Assembly (NCBI GenBank): GCA_013151255.1
Contig: JAADIQ010000038.1
Coordinates: 1-64,000 of the forward strand
Length of the DNA stretch: 64,000 bases
Direction of reading: 5' to 3'
Source: Alphaproteobacteria bacterium
GTDB lineage: Bacteria; Pseudomonadota; Alphaproteobacteria; Caulobacterales; Parvularculaceae
Part shown: positions 17,308-26,331 of the stretch, piece after piece
Position numbering within the stretch: position 1 is the stretch's first letter
Layout of the letters: each line of letters begins with the position of its first letter
The notes under the pieces: model-generated
Told to the model about the DNA's origin: nothing
The model's database searches: none
Seen by the model: only the letters and a program-made list of their open reading frames with translations
Position numbers and translations under genes: made by a program

Positions 17308-18786
17308 TTGCAAAATTTCATCAAACAACTCTGGAAGCGACGGGTATTTCAGTTCGGCACACTCTATATTGGCGCCGCTTGGCTCATGCTTCAGGTTGCC
17401 GTCGTCATCGAACAGACGCTAGCGCTGCCAGACTGGCTGGACCAGTCTGTGCTGGTGCTTCTTCTTATCGGTTTTCCGCTGGTGCTGATCCTCGCCTGGG
17501 CGCAAGAGTCACGCGCCGCTGCGCCAACAACGCTCGACCTAAAACAGTCGGAACCAAAATCACAGATCGCGCCCGCGAATTTGGCGACCGATGAGCCATC
17601 GATCATCGTGTTGCCCTTCCGGTCTAGAGAGAGTGACGAAATCGAACAGCTGACAGCGGAAGGCTTGACCGATGATATCACGACGCTGCTGACCATGGTG
17701 AAGGGTGTCAAAGTTGTGCCTCGACAAGCGACCCCGCGCTCCTTGGGTCCCGGTGACGACGCGCTAAAGATCGCCAGCGATCTTGGAGGGCGTTATGCGG
17801 TTACCGGCAATGTTCGGCGCATCGGTGATAAGCTTCGGGTGTCCACCGAATTGACAGACATCACAGACAAACACCAAAAGTGGTCGCAAAAATTCGACCG
17901 GCCCGCTGACGACATCTTCGCCATTCAAGACGAAATCGCCAAAGGTGTCGTGAGCACACTCGGCGGCGTCATAATCCGCGTTGAGGCGGCCCGAGCGTTG
18001 CGCCAGCCACCGGACAATCTCGAAGCGTGGGAACTGACGCGCCGCGCCCTATCCATCGTGTGGGATTGGCGGCCCGAAACCCTGCATCAGGCTATGTTGG
18101 ATGCGCGCAAAGCGATGGAACTCGACCCGAACTATGCGCTTGCGCATGCATTACTCGCCATGATCTTGTCGTGGCGCACTGTGTCCGGTTGGACCGAAAA
18201 CGTTGCCGCTGAACGCGATGAAGCACTGCGAGAAGCCGATAAGGCAGCCAAGATCGGTTATGACAATGCCGACGCGTTATGGCCAACGATCAGTTCTTAC
18301 TGGGCAACGGCGCCTCAGCGATCTGTCGAACTTTATGAGCGATCCATTGAGCGCCAACCTGACATCTTTATGGCGGCACCGTTCGCAATCGCCCATGCAG
18401 GCGTCGCCTACGCAAAAATCGGACGTGAAGAAGAGGGTATCGCCCTCATCAAGCAGTATCAGGACACATTCCCGAATGATGAATACGGCGTCTGGACCCG
18501 CATTTTTTTCGGCTATAGCGAATTGTGTCGCCGAAATTATCCCTTGGTCGCCGACCTTCTGGCCAATACCAATTCAGAACATGACGGCATGTGCCGCGTC
18601 ATCGCCTTGATGAACTCAGGTCAACGCGATGAGGCCATAGCGGAGTTCAATCGCTGGAAGGCCGCCAATCCCGCCATCAAGCTCGATCACTATATCGAGT
18701 ATTTTAAGGGTTACCATATCGACAAATCCGTCGGCGCAGAGCTATCGGATGGCCTGGTGCGATTGAAAGCGGCTCTGTCGGCATAA
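17308..18786 (+). CDS. TolB-like / TPR membrane-anchored protein
   Basis: The 492-residue protein has two N-terminal hydrophobic helices (GTLYIGAAWLMLQVAVVIEQ, about 17-36, and QSVLVLLLIGFPLVLILAWA, about 46-65). A TolB-like amino-terminal domain follows at about 95-225 (IIVLPFRSRESDEIEQLTAEGLTDDI ... YAVTGNVRRIGDKLRVSTEL ... DDIFAIQDEIA), then TPR-type helical repeats (AMLDARKAMELDPNYALAHALLA). In related proteins this module is fused behind an adenylate cyclase or a CadC-type DNA-binding domain; here that output domain is missing. The start codon is TTG, supported by AGGAGG just upstream. Role unknown; possibly a sensor or scaffold. Confidence 0.82.
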   Translation: MQNFIKQLWKRRVFQFGTLYIGAAWLMLQVAVVIEQTLALPDWLDQSVLVLLLIGFPLVLILAWAQESRAAAPTTLDLKQSEPKSQIAPANLATDEPSIIVLPFRSRESDEIEQLTAEGLTDDITTLLTMVKGVKVVPRQATPRSLGPGDDALKIASDLGGRYAVTGNVRRIGDKLRVSTELTDITDKHQKWSQKFDRPADDIFAIQDEIAKGVVSTLGGVIIRVEAARALRQPPDNLEAWELTRRALSIVWDWRPETLHQAMLDARKAMELDPNYALAHALLAMILSWRTVSGWTENVAAERDEALREADKAAKIGYDNADALWPTISSYWATAPQRSVELYERSIERQPDIFMAAPFAIAHAGVAYAKIGREEEGIALIKQYQDTFPNDEYGVWTRIFFGYSELCRRNYPLVADLLANTNSEHDGMCRVIALMNSGQRDEAIAEFNRWKAANPAIKLDHYIEYFKGYHIDKSVGAELSDGLVRLKAALSA

Positions 18787-18958
18787 GACGCCAAATCAAG
18801 CCGGACCAACCAGTGCATCCTATAGTACCCAATATCAGATATTGCAGTTTCAAATTATTACGACGGCCATGGGCGATAAAATCCCGTTTCATTGCAAGGC
18901 ATCGCAAAAAGATTGCACAATCTATTGAGCACTGCGGCAGTGGCCTTATTCTGCCCCA

Positions 18959-21481
18959 ATGGCCGATAGCCCAGAAAATCCTGAAGCGATTTTGCCGCCC
19001 AAATTTGCGGACTGGTTTGCGTCGCGGGGTTGGCGGGCGCGTCCGCACCAGCTTGAGTGTGTCGCCGCTGACCAGGCCGGGCTGTCGCATCTGTTGATTG
19101 CGCCCACTGGCGGCGGCAAGACTTTGGCCGGGTTTTTGCCAAGCCTTGTTGCCCTGGATGGGCGCAAGGCGCCGCGTGAGGGCCGTCTGCACACGCTTTA
19201 TATTTCGCCGTTAAAAGCGCTGGCCGTCGATATTGCCCGCAACTTGCAAACGCCGGTCGAAGAGATGGGCCTCGATATCGCGATTGAGACCCGCACCGGG
19301 GATACGCCGCCGGCGCGGCGTCTGCGCCAGAAACATCAGCCGCCCGATATTTTAATGACCACGCCGGAGAGCCTGTCGCTGCTGCTCGCATCGCCTGATG
19401 CGGCCGGGTATTTCAAAGGCCTGCATCGTGTCATCCTCGATGAGTTGCATGCGCTGATCCCCAACAAGCGCGGGCATTTGCTGTCGCTGGCGCTGGCGCG
19501 GCTGCGCAAGTTGGCGCCGCAAATGCGCATGGCGGGGCTATCGGCCACCGTGCCCGATGCGCGCCCGTTGATTGATTATCTGACGCCGCAAAACACCCCC
19601 GGCGCCGTTTCCGCCAAACTCATTCGCGGCGCTTCCGGCGCCAGGCCGCAGGTCGATGTTCTGGTTTCCGAAGAGCGCATCCCGTGGTCCGGCCATTCCG
19701 GCCGGCATGCGTTCATGGAAGTCTATGCGGCGATCAAAAGCGCCGGGCTGACGCTGGTTTTCGTCAACACCCGCAGCCAGGCCGAGGCGACATTCGCGGC
19801 GCTGTGGCGATTGAACGAAGACAATCTGCCGATCGCGTTGCATCACGGATCGCTTGAAGTTGAACGTCGTCGCAAGGTTGAGGCGGCGATGGTTGCGGGG
19901 CGATTGCGCGCGGTGGTCGCCACATCGACGCTCGATCTCGGCATTGACTGGGGCGATGTTGACCTCGTCATTCAGATGGGCGCGCCGAAAGGCGCCAGCC
20001 GTCTCACCCAGCGCATCGGCAGAGCCAATCACCGCATGAACGAGCCGAGCCGGGCGCTGCTGGTGCCGGCAAACCGCATGGAAGTGCTCGAATGTATAGC
20101 CGCGAAACAGGCGATAGACGAGGGCGCGCTCGATGGCGCCCCGCCGCGCAAAGGAACGCTTGATGTGCTGGCGCAGCATATTCTCGGCATGGCTTGCGCG
20201 GCGCCTTTCGAGCCTGATGCTCTTTATGCGGAGATATGCTCCGCTGCGCCTTACGCCGATCTTACCCGCAAGGACTTTGACGACGCCGTCGAATTCGTCG
20301 CCACCGGCGGCTATGCGTTGAAGCGCTATGACCGCTACCGCCGGATTGTCAAAACCCCGGACGGGCTATACGCCGCGCGCGACGGCCGCGCGGCGCAACA
20401 ATATAAGATGAATGTCGGAACCATCGTCGAGGCGCCGGCGCTGAATGTCCGGCTGGCGAGCGGAAAGGGGCCGAAAAGACCCGGCCGCGAAGGTGGCCCA
20501 AATAATAAGAGCGCGCCTTTGCGCGCGGGACGTAAGCTTGGCACGCTCGAAGAATGGTTCTTCGAAAGCCTGACGCCGGGCGATGCGTTTTACTTTGCTG
20601 GTGAGATTTTGCGGCTGGAACGCATTGAGGGCGGCGACGCGATTGTCTCGCGCACGGTGAGCGAGGCGCCGCGCATTCCAACCTGGGGCGGCAATAAATT
20701 TCCGTGGTCGACTTATTTGGCCGAACGCGTGCGCGCGATGCTGTCTGACCCGGAAAGCTGGAACGCCTATCCGGAGCAGGTGCGCGCCTGGCTCGAAAAA
20801 CAGCGCGAGGTGGCGCGCATTCCCAAACCCGGTGAGCTGCTGGTCGAGACCTTTCCGTATCAGGACAGATATTTTCTTGTCTGCTACCCATTTGACGGAT
20901 GGCTGGCGCACCAGACGTTGGCGATGTTGCTGACGCGCCGGCTGGAGCGGCTTGGCAAGCAGCCGATTGGTTTTGCGCCAACCGAATACGCGTTGTCGAT
21001 ATGGAGCCGTCAGGATATGAGCGATGTTGATATGGCGGCGCTGTTTGACGAGGACATGCTCGGCGATGATCTCGAAAGCTGGCTTGCGGAAGCTGTGTTG
21101 ATGAAACGCACCTTCAGAAATTGCGCGGTGATCGCCGGGCTGATTGAGCGCAAATATCCCGGTCAGGAAAAAACCGGACGACAAATCGCTTTCTCAGCGG
21201 ACCTTATTTACGACGTGTTGCGCGAGCACGAGCCAGACCATCTGTTGATGCGCGCGGCGTGGGAGGATGCCTCGAGCGGATTTCTTGACCTCAAACGCCT
21301 GCAAGCGCTGCTGGCGCGGGTGCAAACCCGCATCGATCACGCTGCGTTGGCGCAGGTCTCGCCGCTGGCGGTGCCGGTGATGCTGGAAATCGGCCGCGAG
21401 AACGTCGCCAAGGACGCCAGCGAGGCGATGTTGAAAACCGCCTCCGCCGATCTCATTGCCGTGGCGATGAGAACGCCGTAA
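18959..21481 (+). CDS. Ligase-associated DNA damage response DEXH-box helicase (Lhr-like)
   Basis: The 840-residue SF2 helicase of the Lhr-like, ligase-associated branch is an ATP-dependent 3'-5' DNA/RNA unwinding enzyme used in repair. Motif I is APTGGGKTLAGF (about 49), motif II DELHAL (DEXH), motif III SATVPD, and the helicase C-terminal motifs are STLDLGIDWGDVDLV and QRIGRANHR. A long C-terminal region (about 430-840) carries the winged-helix and Lhr-core parts. The gene is 10 bases upstream of pdeM, its usual partner; the ligase and exonuclease genes of that cluster are not in the window. Start ATG at 18959 with the MADSPENPE N-terminus. Confidence 0.93.
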   Translation: MADSPENPEAILPPKFADWFASRGWRARPHQLECVAADQAGLSHLLIAPTGGGKTLAGFLPSLVALDGRKAPREGRLHTLYISPLKALAVDIARNLQTPVEEMGLDIAIETRTGDTPPARRLRQKHQPPDILMTTPESLSLLLASPDAAGYFKGLHRVILDELHALIPNKRGHLLSLALARLRKLAPQMRMAGLSATVPDARPLIDYLTPQNTPGAVSAKLIRGASGARPQVDVLVSEERIPWSGHSGRHAFMEVYAAIKSAGLTLVFVNTRSQAEATFAALWRLNEDNLPIALHHGSLEVERRRKVEAAMVAGRLRAVVATSTLDLGIDWGDVDLVIQMGAPKGASRLTQRIGRANHRMNEPSRALLVPANRMEVLECIAAKQAIDEGALDGAPPRKGTLDVLAQHILGMACAAPFEPDALYAEICSAAPYADLTRKDFDDAVEFVATGGYALKRYDRYRRIVKTPDGLYAARDGRAAQQYKMNVGTIVEAPALNVRLASGKGPKRPGREGGPNNKSAPLRAGRKLGTLEEWFFESLTPGDAFYFAGEILRLERIEGGDAIVSRTVSEAPRIPTWGGNKFPWSTYLAERVRAMLSDPESWNAYPEQVRAWLEKQREVARIPKPGELLVETFPYQDRYFLVCYPFDGWLAHQTLAMLLTRRLERLGKQPIGFAPTEYALSIWSRQDMSDVDMAALFDEDMLGDDLESWLAEAVLMKRTFRNCAVIAGLIERKYPGQEKTGRQIAFSADLIYDVLREHEPDHLLMRAAWEDASSGFLDLKRLQALLARVQTRIDHAALAQVSPLAVPVMLEIGRENVAKDASEAMLKTASADLIAVAMRTP

Positions 21482-21491
21482 ATCTCATCTC

Positions 21492-22214
21492 ATGCCTGAT
21501 GCGCCGACCATCATCACCCTCCGCGGAGAACACCTGACGCCCGACCCCCTCGGCGCGCTCTATTGGCGCGCGCGCGAAACGCTGATTGTTTCGGATTTGC
21601 ATTTCGAAAAGGGCTCAAGCTTTGCGGCGCGCGGGGTGATGTTGCCGCCCTATGATACGCGCACGACGCTGATGCGGCTGGCGGCGCTGGTCAAGAAATA
21701 TACTCCCGCTTGCGTCATCTCTCTCGGCGATGCGTTTCATGACCGCGAGGCGGAAGCCAGGATGGAGAGCCAGGACGCCGACGCGCTGCAAGCGCTGTTG
21801 CGCCAGACCGACTGGCTGTGGATTTTAGGCAATCACGACCCGGCGCCCTCGGCGCGGTTTGTTGCCGCGACTGCGCATGAAAAGCAGATCGGCCCTTTAA
21901 CTTTCCGGCACGAGCCGCAAGCCGGTTCGGCGCCCGGAGAAATCGCCGGCCACCTCCACCCTTGCGCAAGGGTCGCCGCCGAGGGGCGGATGCTCCGCAG
22001 GCGTTGTTTTGCGGTTGGTGGTGAAGACAATCAACGCCTGGTGATGCCGGCGCTGGGCGCTTATACCGGCGGGTTGAATGTGCTTGATGCGGCCTATGCG
22101 CCTTTGTTTGACAGCGTCACCGCCTGGGTGATGGGTGCTGAAGGGGTTTACCCGATTGGGCGGGAGATGCTGGCGCCGGATCCGGGGAATGTTGTGAGTG
22201 TCCGAACTGGTTAG
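21492..22214 (+). CDS. pdeM: Ligase-associated DNA damage response endonuclease PdeM
   Basis: The 240-residue calcineurin-like metallophosphoesterase has the two-metal motifs VSDLHFEKGSSFAARG, SLGDAFHDREA, LGNHDP and GHLHP. PdeM acts with the neighbouring DEXH helicase and an ATP-dependent DNA ligase in repair, and has phosphodiesterase/endonuclease activity. Normal length. It is cotranscribed with the helicase gene (10 bases apart). A palindromic repeat (family A) follows the stop. Confidence 0.92.
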   Translation: MPDAPTIITLRGEHLTPDPLGALYWRARETLIVSDLHFEKGSSFAARGVMLPPYDTRTTLMRLAALVKKYTPACVISLGDAFHDREAEARMESQDADALQALLRQTDWLWILGNHDPAPSARFVAATAHEKQIGPLTFRHEPQAGSAPGEIAGHLHPCARVAAEGRMLRRRCFAVGGEDNQRLVMPALGAYTGGLNVLDAAYAPLFDSVTAWVMGAEGVYPIGREMLAPDPGNVVSVRTG

Positions 22215-22243
22215 AGTTGGTACGGAATTCAAATGGAGCAGAA

Positions 22244-22410
22244 CCCCCTCCGTCCCTTCGGGACACCTCCCCCGTAAACGGGGGAGGAATAGGTTGAGCT
22301 TGAGGCAAGCTCTTTCTTCCCCCCGCCGACCGCGAAGGCGGTCGAATCATAATCTGCGCGCATTCGCGCGCGGGCGGGGGAAGTGGCCGCGAAGCGGTCG
22401 AAGGGGGTCT
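22244..22410. repeat. Intergenic palindromic repeat family A, copy 1 (with nested element D)
   Basis: It starts CCCCCTCCGTC and ends AAGGGGGTCT. Inside are CCTCCCCCGTAAACGGGGGAGG and a second CTTCCCCC / GGGGGAAG hairpin whose loop is replaced by a roughly 50-base element (family D). The same framework recurs at 49935-50057. It fills most of the gap between pdeM and the flavin-protein gene. Confidence 0.85.
22326..22374 (+). repeat. Nested mini-element family D, copy 1
   Basis: CCGACCGCGAAGGCGGTCG followed by a CGCGCATTCGCGCGCG hairpin sits in the loop of repeat A copy 1. Its reverse complement, about 90% identical by eye, is inside repeat C copy 2 at 63109-63158. Repeat A copy 2 has only GTTTA in this place. 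Confidence 0.7.
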
Positions 22411-22519
22411 CCGCGTTTTCACAATGTGCTGGACTTGCAGTTAAATCCCCCACCAACGGATTCGTGAATTGCCGTGCTATAAACGCCTCGCCATATCAGC
22501 GGTTTTGGAGGCCCGAGCG

Positions 22520-23140
22520 ATGAAAAACTTCGGCGATATCATGTTCACCGACACGGTGAAGGCGGAGCAGGCGCGGCGCGGCTCGCGCGAGGGCTATGCG
22601 AGAATGACCGCGCGCCCGGCGCCCGATGGTTTGGGTGAGCGCGAGGCGGCGTTTATCGCTGCGCGCGACAGTTTTTATATGGCCAGCGTAACCGAGACCG
22701 GCTGGCCCTATGTGCAGCATCGTGGCGGGCCGGCGGGGTTTTTGCGGGTGCTTTCTCCAACCCAGCTCGGCTTTGCCGATTATCGCGGCAACCGCCAATA
22801 TGTCTCGACCGGCAACTTCAAAACCGAAGACCGCGCATCGTTGTTTTTGATGGACTACCCGAACAAGGCGCGGCTCAAAATTCTGGCGCGGGTGCGGGGG
22901 CAATCCGCTGATGAGGCGCCCGAGCTTGCCGCGCGGCTGCATGTTGAAGGCGAGGGGCGGGTTGAACGGGTCTTCACCCTTGAGGTTGAAGCGTTTGACT
23001 GGAACTGCCCGCAATTCATCACCCCGCGTTTTACCGCCGAGCAGGTGCGTGAACTGATCGCGCCGCAAATTGAGCAGTTGGCCGCGGAGAACGAAGGCCT
23101 CAAGGCGCGGCTTGCTATGCTGGAAGGAAAACAGGACTAA
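22520..23140 (+). CDS. Pyridoxamine 5'-phosphate oxidase-fold flavin-binding protein
   Basis: The 206-residue FMN-binding split-barrel protein has DSFYMASVTETGWPYVQHRGGPAGFLRV, GFADYRGNRQYVSTGNF, RASLFLMDYP and a C-terminal helical tail (IEQLAAENEGLKARLAMLEG) that could form a short coiled coil. This branch of the pyridoxamine oxidase superfamily usually reduces small molecules with flavin; the substrate is unknown. The start at 22520 is preceded by GGAGG; the track start at 22469 lacks support. Confidence 0.86.
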   Translation: MKNFGDIMFTDTVKAEQARRGSREGYARMTARPAPDGLGEREAAFIAARDSFYMASVTETGWPYVQHRGGPAGFLRVLSPTQLGFADYRGNRQYVSTGNFKTEDRASLFLMDYPNKARLKILARVRGQSADEAPELAARLHVEGEGRVERVFTLEVEAFDWNCPQFITPRFTAEQVRELIAPQIEQLAAENEGLKARLAMLEGKQD

Positions 23141-23218
23141 GAGCCCTACTGTGAAGGCGCTCGTACTAGAGCATTACGCGTTCTAACGAAGCCAGCTAAC
23201 CGCTATACATAAACCTCA

Positions 23219-23285
23219 CTCATCCCGGCGAAAGCCGGGATCCATATGAACCTGCGGTCTGGATCCCGGCTTTCGCCGGGATGAG
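23219..23285. repeat. Intergenic inverted repeat family B, copy 1
   Basis: The 25-base arms are perfect inverted copies (CTCATCCCGGCGAAAGCCGG... and its complement at 23261-23285) separated by 17 bases. A diverged copy lies at 61043-61108. It sits between the flavin protein and the convergent metallophosphoesterase gene, so it may also end transcripts. Confidence 0.88.
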
Positions 23286-23313
23286 CGGTGTGAGAGATGC
23301 GATCCATGTCATG

Positions 23314-24411
23314 TCAATCGCCCGGGGCCGATTTTGCCTTTGGGGACTTGCCCGTGAGTAGCCCTTGCGCCGAGACCGGTTTGTCCGCTGACGGATTAAT
23401 CGTGACGATGGTTACGTCTCTGGTTCCATAAGCCTGCCCCGTGCGCCCAACGCCGGCGTCGCCGGCGGCGTTGAGGCGCCAGAGATTTTTCACCTCCTCG
23501 CCGGCGAAGCTTTGGCCGAGCGTGAACGGCGCGGTGTCGCCATGGATCACCAGGACCGGGCCGTCAAAGCTGCGCGCCGCATTGCGGATGGCCGCGCGTA
23601 AATTAGTGAAGCCGTCGCAAGGGTGCGCGTCGTTTGCCGCGACACCCTCGCACATCACGTCTTCGGGCTTGTCATCAATGTCGGTCATGTCCGCCTGCAT
23701 GGCGATCACCACCGCGCGGGCGCCATTGGCCTTCGCGGCGGCGAAAGTCTTGCCAAGCCAGGCGAGATTGGCGGCGTCGCGGGCGTCTGCCGCCTCGGCG
23801 GCGCGCTCTAAAGGATCGCCCACGACCCAGTCACGGCCGTTATTTGTGCCGACAATATGCAAGGTCGCGAACTGAACCCCGCCATAGCGCCAGGCTGCGT
23901 TTTCCGGCTGCGTCTCCTGGTGACGCGCCCCAAGCGCGGCGGGCGCGGTTAGCGGTGCGGAGAAAAACCGCGTCCGCAAACCCGCCAGCCGGTCGAGGTC
24001 GGAAGTGCGCAGGCCGGTGTCTTCGTCTTTGAAGCGGTCGCAATCGGTCCAGTCATTGTCGCCGGGCGTATAGAATACCGGCGTTGGCGCGAGCGTTGCG
24101 ATCAACGTCTCCAGGCGTTCTTCAAGCGCGTCGGTGCAGGGCGCGCCGCCGCCCTTGAAGTCGCCGACATGGATGATGAACGGATAGGCGTCGGCGCGAA
24201 TTTTCGGCAGCGCTTGGGCGAGCATCACCTCATCCGGCGGGCCATAGGGCGTATCACCGATGACGATGAAGGAAAATCCGCCGGGTTCGCTAGGCTCCGT
24301 GGCCTCGCTGGCGCAGGCGGTGAGCAGGGTGAGCGAAAAAAATAAAATAATTTTTTTCAAATGTTGCGTGGCGCGTGACACTTCTCGTGTTGTGGTTGTT
24401 TTATACGCCAT
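23314..24411 (-). CDS. Metallophosphoesterase-like lipoprotein
   Basis: The 365-residue protein has a lipoprotein signal (IILFFSLTLLTACASE, lipobox LTAC) with the ATG at 24411. The mature part opens with FSFIVIGDTPYGPPDE and continues with IIHVGDFKGGG and VFYTPGDNDWTDC, the calcineurin-type metal-binding segments (D, GD, GDND in place of GNH). VLVIHGDTAPF supplies the late His. It is probably an envelope phosphoesterase of unknown substrate. The track start at 24495 would hide the signal peptide. Confidence 0.84.
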   Translation of the reverse strand: MAYKTTTTREVSRATQHLKKIILFFSLTLLTACASEATEPSEPGGFSFIVIGDTPYGPPDEVMLAQALPKIRADAYPFIIHVGDFKGGGAPCTDALEERLETLIATLAPTPVFYTPGDNDWTDCDRFKDEDTGLRTSDLDRLAGLRTRFFSAPLTAPAALGARHQETQPENAAWRYGGVQFATLHIVGTNNGRDWVVGDPLERAAEAADARDAANLAWLGKTFAAAKANGARAVVIAMQADMTDIDDKPEDVMCEGVAANDAHPCDGFTNLRAAIRNAARSFDGPVLVIHGDTAPFTLGQSFAGEEVKNLWRLNAAGDAGVGRTGQAYGTRDVTIVTINPSADKPVSAQGLLTGKSPKAKSAPGD

Positions 24412-24633
24412 GAGTTTCCGCTCTCGTTGTGCGCCATCAGGCTTTTGGCGAATATTGCGCCCGCGCTGGGCAAAACTATGAATTCTCATCCTCATGGTTT
24501 CAAGCGGTCTTAAAGTTCAAATTGCGCGTCGTTCGATTTCAGGCGCGATCGTGAACGGAAAGGAGAACCATCGAAGATGCTCGCCTTGGCTTTTGCATAC
24601 TGGCCGCGTTTTGCCTGCGCAGAAATGCGCCTG

Positions 24634-25698
24634 CTAGTCGCCGGCGACCTGTGCCTGCAATCCTTTGGCCGACGTTGTGTGCTGGAATTTAAGCTTTTTG
24701 TCGGGAAACACATAATGAAACGCGCCATGAGACATCAGCGCGGCTTCGTGGAAGCCGGACAGGATGAGCTTCAGCTTGCCGGGATAGTTGGCCATGTCGC
24801 CGATGCAAAAAATCCCCGGAACCGAGCTTTCGAATTTTTCGGTATCGACCGCGACGCGGTTCTCCACCAGGTTGAGCCCGAAATCAGCGATCGGCCCGAG
24901 CTTCATGGTCAGGCCATAAAAGGCGAGGAGGTTCTCGCACGGGATGTCATAGTCGCCATCGGCCTCACTGGTGACCGCGACCGCTTCGATTTGCCGGTCC
25001 GCGCCTTTAAGGCCTTTGATTTGCGCGACGTGGACCTCAATTTTTCCGGCGTCGGCCAGCGCGCGCATTTTCTCAACGCTGTCGGGCGCGCCGCGAAACT
25101 CTTTGCGCCGATGCACCAGCGTGATCTTTTTCGCGATGGGTTGAAGGTTGATCGTCCAGTCGAGCGCGGAATCGCCGCCGCCGGCGATGACCAGCTCCTT
25201 GCCCTCAAACATCTGGCGCTGGCGCACCGCATAAAAGACGCTGCCGCCTTCATAGTCGTCAACACCGGGGATCGGCGGCTTTTTCGGTTGAAACGAACCG
25301 CCGCCCGCTGCGACGCAAATCGCCGGCGCAGTAATCGACGTTCCCATATCGGTGTCGACGCGCCATTTCCCGTCATCGGTTTTGGCGACAGAGACGGCCA
25401 TCTCATTGAGGTGAAATTCCGGCCCGAAGGGTTCAATCTGCTCCAGCAGCTGGCGCGTCAGCTGCTCGCCGGAGATGGTTTTGATCGCCGGAATATCGAG
25501 GATCGGTTTTTCCGGATAAAGCTCGATACATTGCCCGCCGGGATGGTCGAGAATATCGATGATGCGGGCCTTGATGCCGAGCAGGCCAAGTTCGAACACC
25601 GCAAACAGGCCGACCGGCCCCGCGCCGATAATAATGACATCCGTTTCGTGGGCGCCGCCGGGAGGGACGCTGTCCACCAATATTGTCGGCATCGCCAT
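24634..25698 (-). CDS. Ferredoxin/flavodoxin-NADP(+) reductase, thioredoxin-reductase-like type
   Basis: The 354-residue flavoprotein binds FAD (VIIIGAGPVGLFAVFELG) and NADPH (LVIAGGGDSALDWTINL, then LVHRRKEFRGA), with the C-terminal FAD motif GIFCIGDMANYPGKLKLILSGFHEAALM. It lacks the CXXC pair of thioredoxin reductase, which marks the homodimeric ferredoxin-NADP reductase branch. It passes electrons between NADPH and ferredoxin or flavodoxin. Start at 25698 or 25692 (MAMPTILVD); the track start at 25842 reads into the intergenic space. Confidence 0.92.
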   Translation of the reverse strand: MAMPTILVDSVPPGGAHETDVIIIGAGPVGLFAVFELGLLGIKARIIDILDHPGGQCIELYPEKPILDIPAIKTISGEQLTRQLLEQIEPFGPEFHLNEMAVSVAKTDDGKWRVDTDMGTSITAPAICVAAGGGSFQPKKPPIPGVDDYEGGSVFYAVRQRQMFEGKELVIAGGGDSALDWTINLQPIAKKITLVHRRKEFRGAPDSVEKMRALADAGKIEVHVAQIKGLKGADRQIEAVAVTSEADGDYDIPCENLLAFYGLTMKLGPIADFGLNLVENRVAVDTEKFESSVPGIFCIGDMANYPGKLKLILSGFHEAALMSHGAFHYVFPDKKLKFQHTTSAKGLQAQVAGD

Positions 25699-25766
25699 CG
25701 CCCCGCCACAAATAATTCTTTGCGACAGGTTAGACGTATTTTGCCGGTGAGGGGAAGCGGCAAATG

Positions 25767-26297
25767 TCAGCCTTCGACGGCCAAGTCCTTCGGCGTTGCA
25801 AAAAGCCGCAATGCTCCGCGCCGCCGCAACGGCGCATTCCATCCGTCGATGTCAAACTCGAAATGCGCCAGCGCAGCAGTGGGGAATTTCTCCGCCAGAC
25901 GGCCAAGGTCCGGCGCGGACGAGCGCGCCGGGTCGGCAATCTCCATGGCCAGCATGTGCAGGCCCGGATTATGGGCGATGACCAGGATATGCGCATATTG
26001 CTGCGACGCGGCGCCGATAGCTCCTAGGATGTCTGCCGGCGAGGAGAGATATAGCCCGCGGCTGTATTCAATGTCGGGCCGGGCGCTGAACAGCGGCGCC
26101 ATAATATCAAGCGTTTCGCGCGTGCGCACCGCGGAAGAACATAAAACACAGTCCGGCGCGCCGGCGTTTTCCTCCATGAAAGCGCCCATCAACACCGCCG
26201 CCTCGCGTCCGCGCCGGTTCAAGGGACGGTCAAAGTCACCTTTGACATTGTCATCCCAGCTCGACTTGGCGTGCCGCAAAAGAGAAAGGCGCTTCAT
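25767..26297 (-). CDS. SixA-like histidine phosphatase
   Basis: The 176-residue histidine phosphatase-fold protein begins KRLSLLRHAKSSWDD, the RHG-type motif in the RHAKS form of the SixA branch, with later RETLDIM and VIAHNPGLHML (second catalytic His). SixA removes phosphate from histidine-phosphotransfer domains; other members have different substrates. It lies between the ferredoxin reductase and the broken quinone oxidoreductase gene. Confidence 0.88.
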   Translation of the reverse strand: MKRLSLLRHAKSSWDDNVKGDFDRPLNRRGREAAVLMGAFMEENAGAPDCVLCSSAVRTRETLDIMAPLFSARPDIEYSRGLYLSSPADILGAIGAASQQYAHILVIAHNPGLHMLAMEIADPARSSAPDLGRLAEKFPTAALAHFEFDIDGWNAPLRRRGALRLFATPKDLAVEG

Positions 26298-26331
26298 GCG
26301 AGACTTATAGATGAACGAGCGCTCTTTGTCT

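Noticed and set aside
24577-26310. 577-residue plus-strand ORF
   Set aside because: Shadow of the ferredoxin-NADP reductase and SixA genes on the opposite strand.
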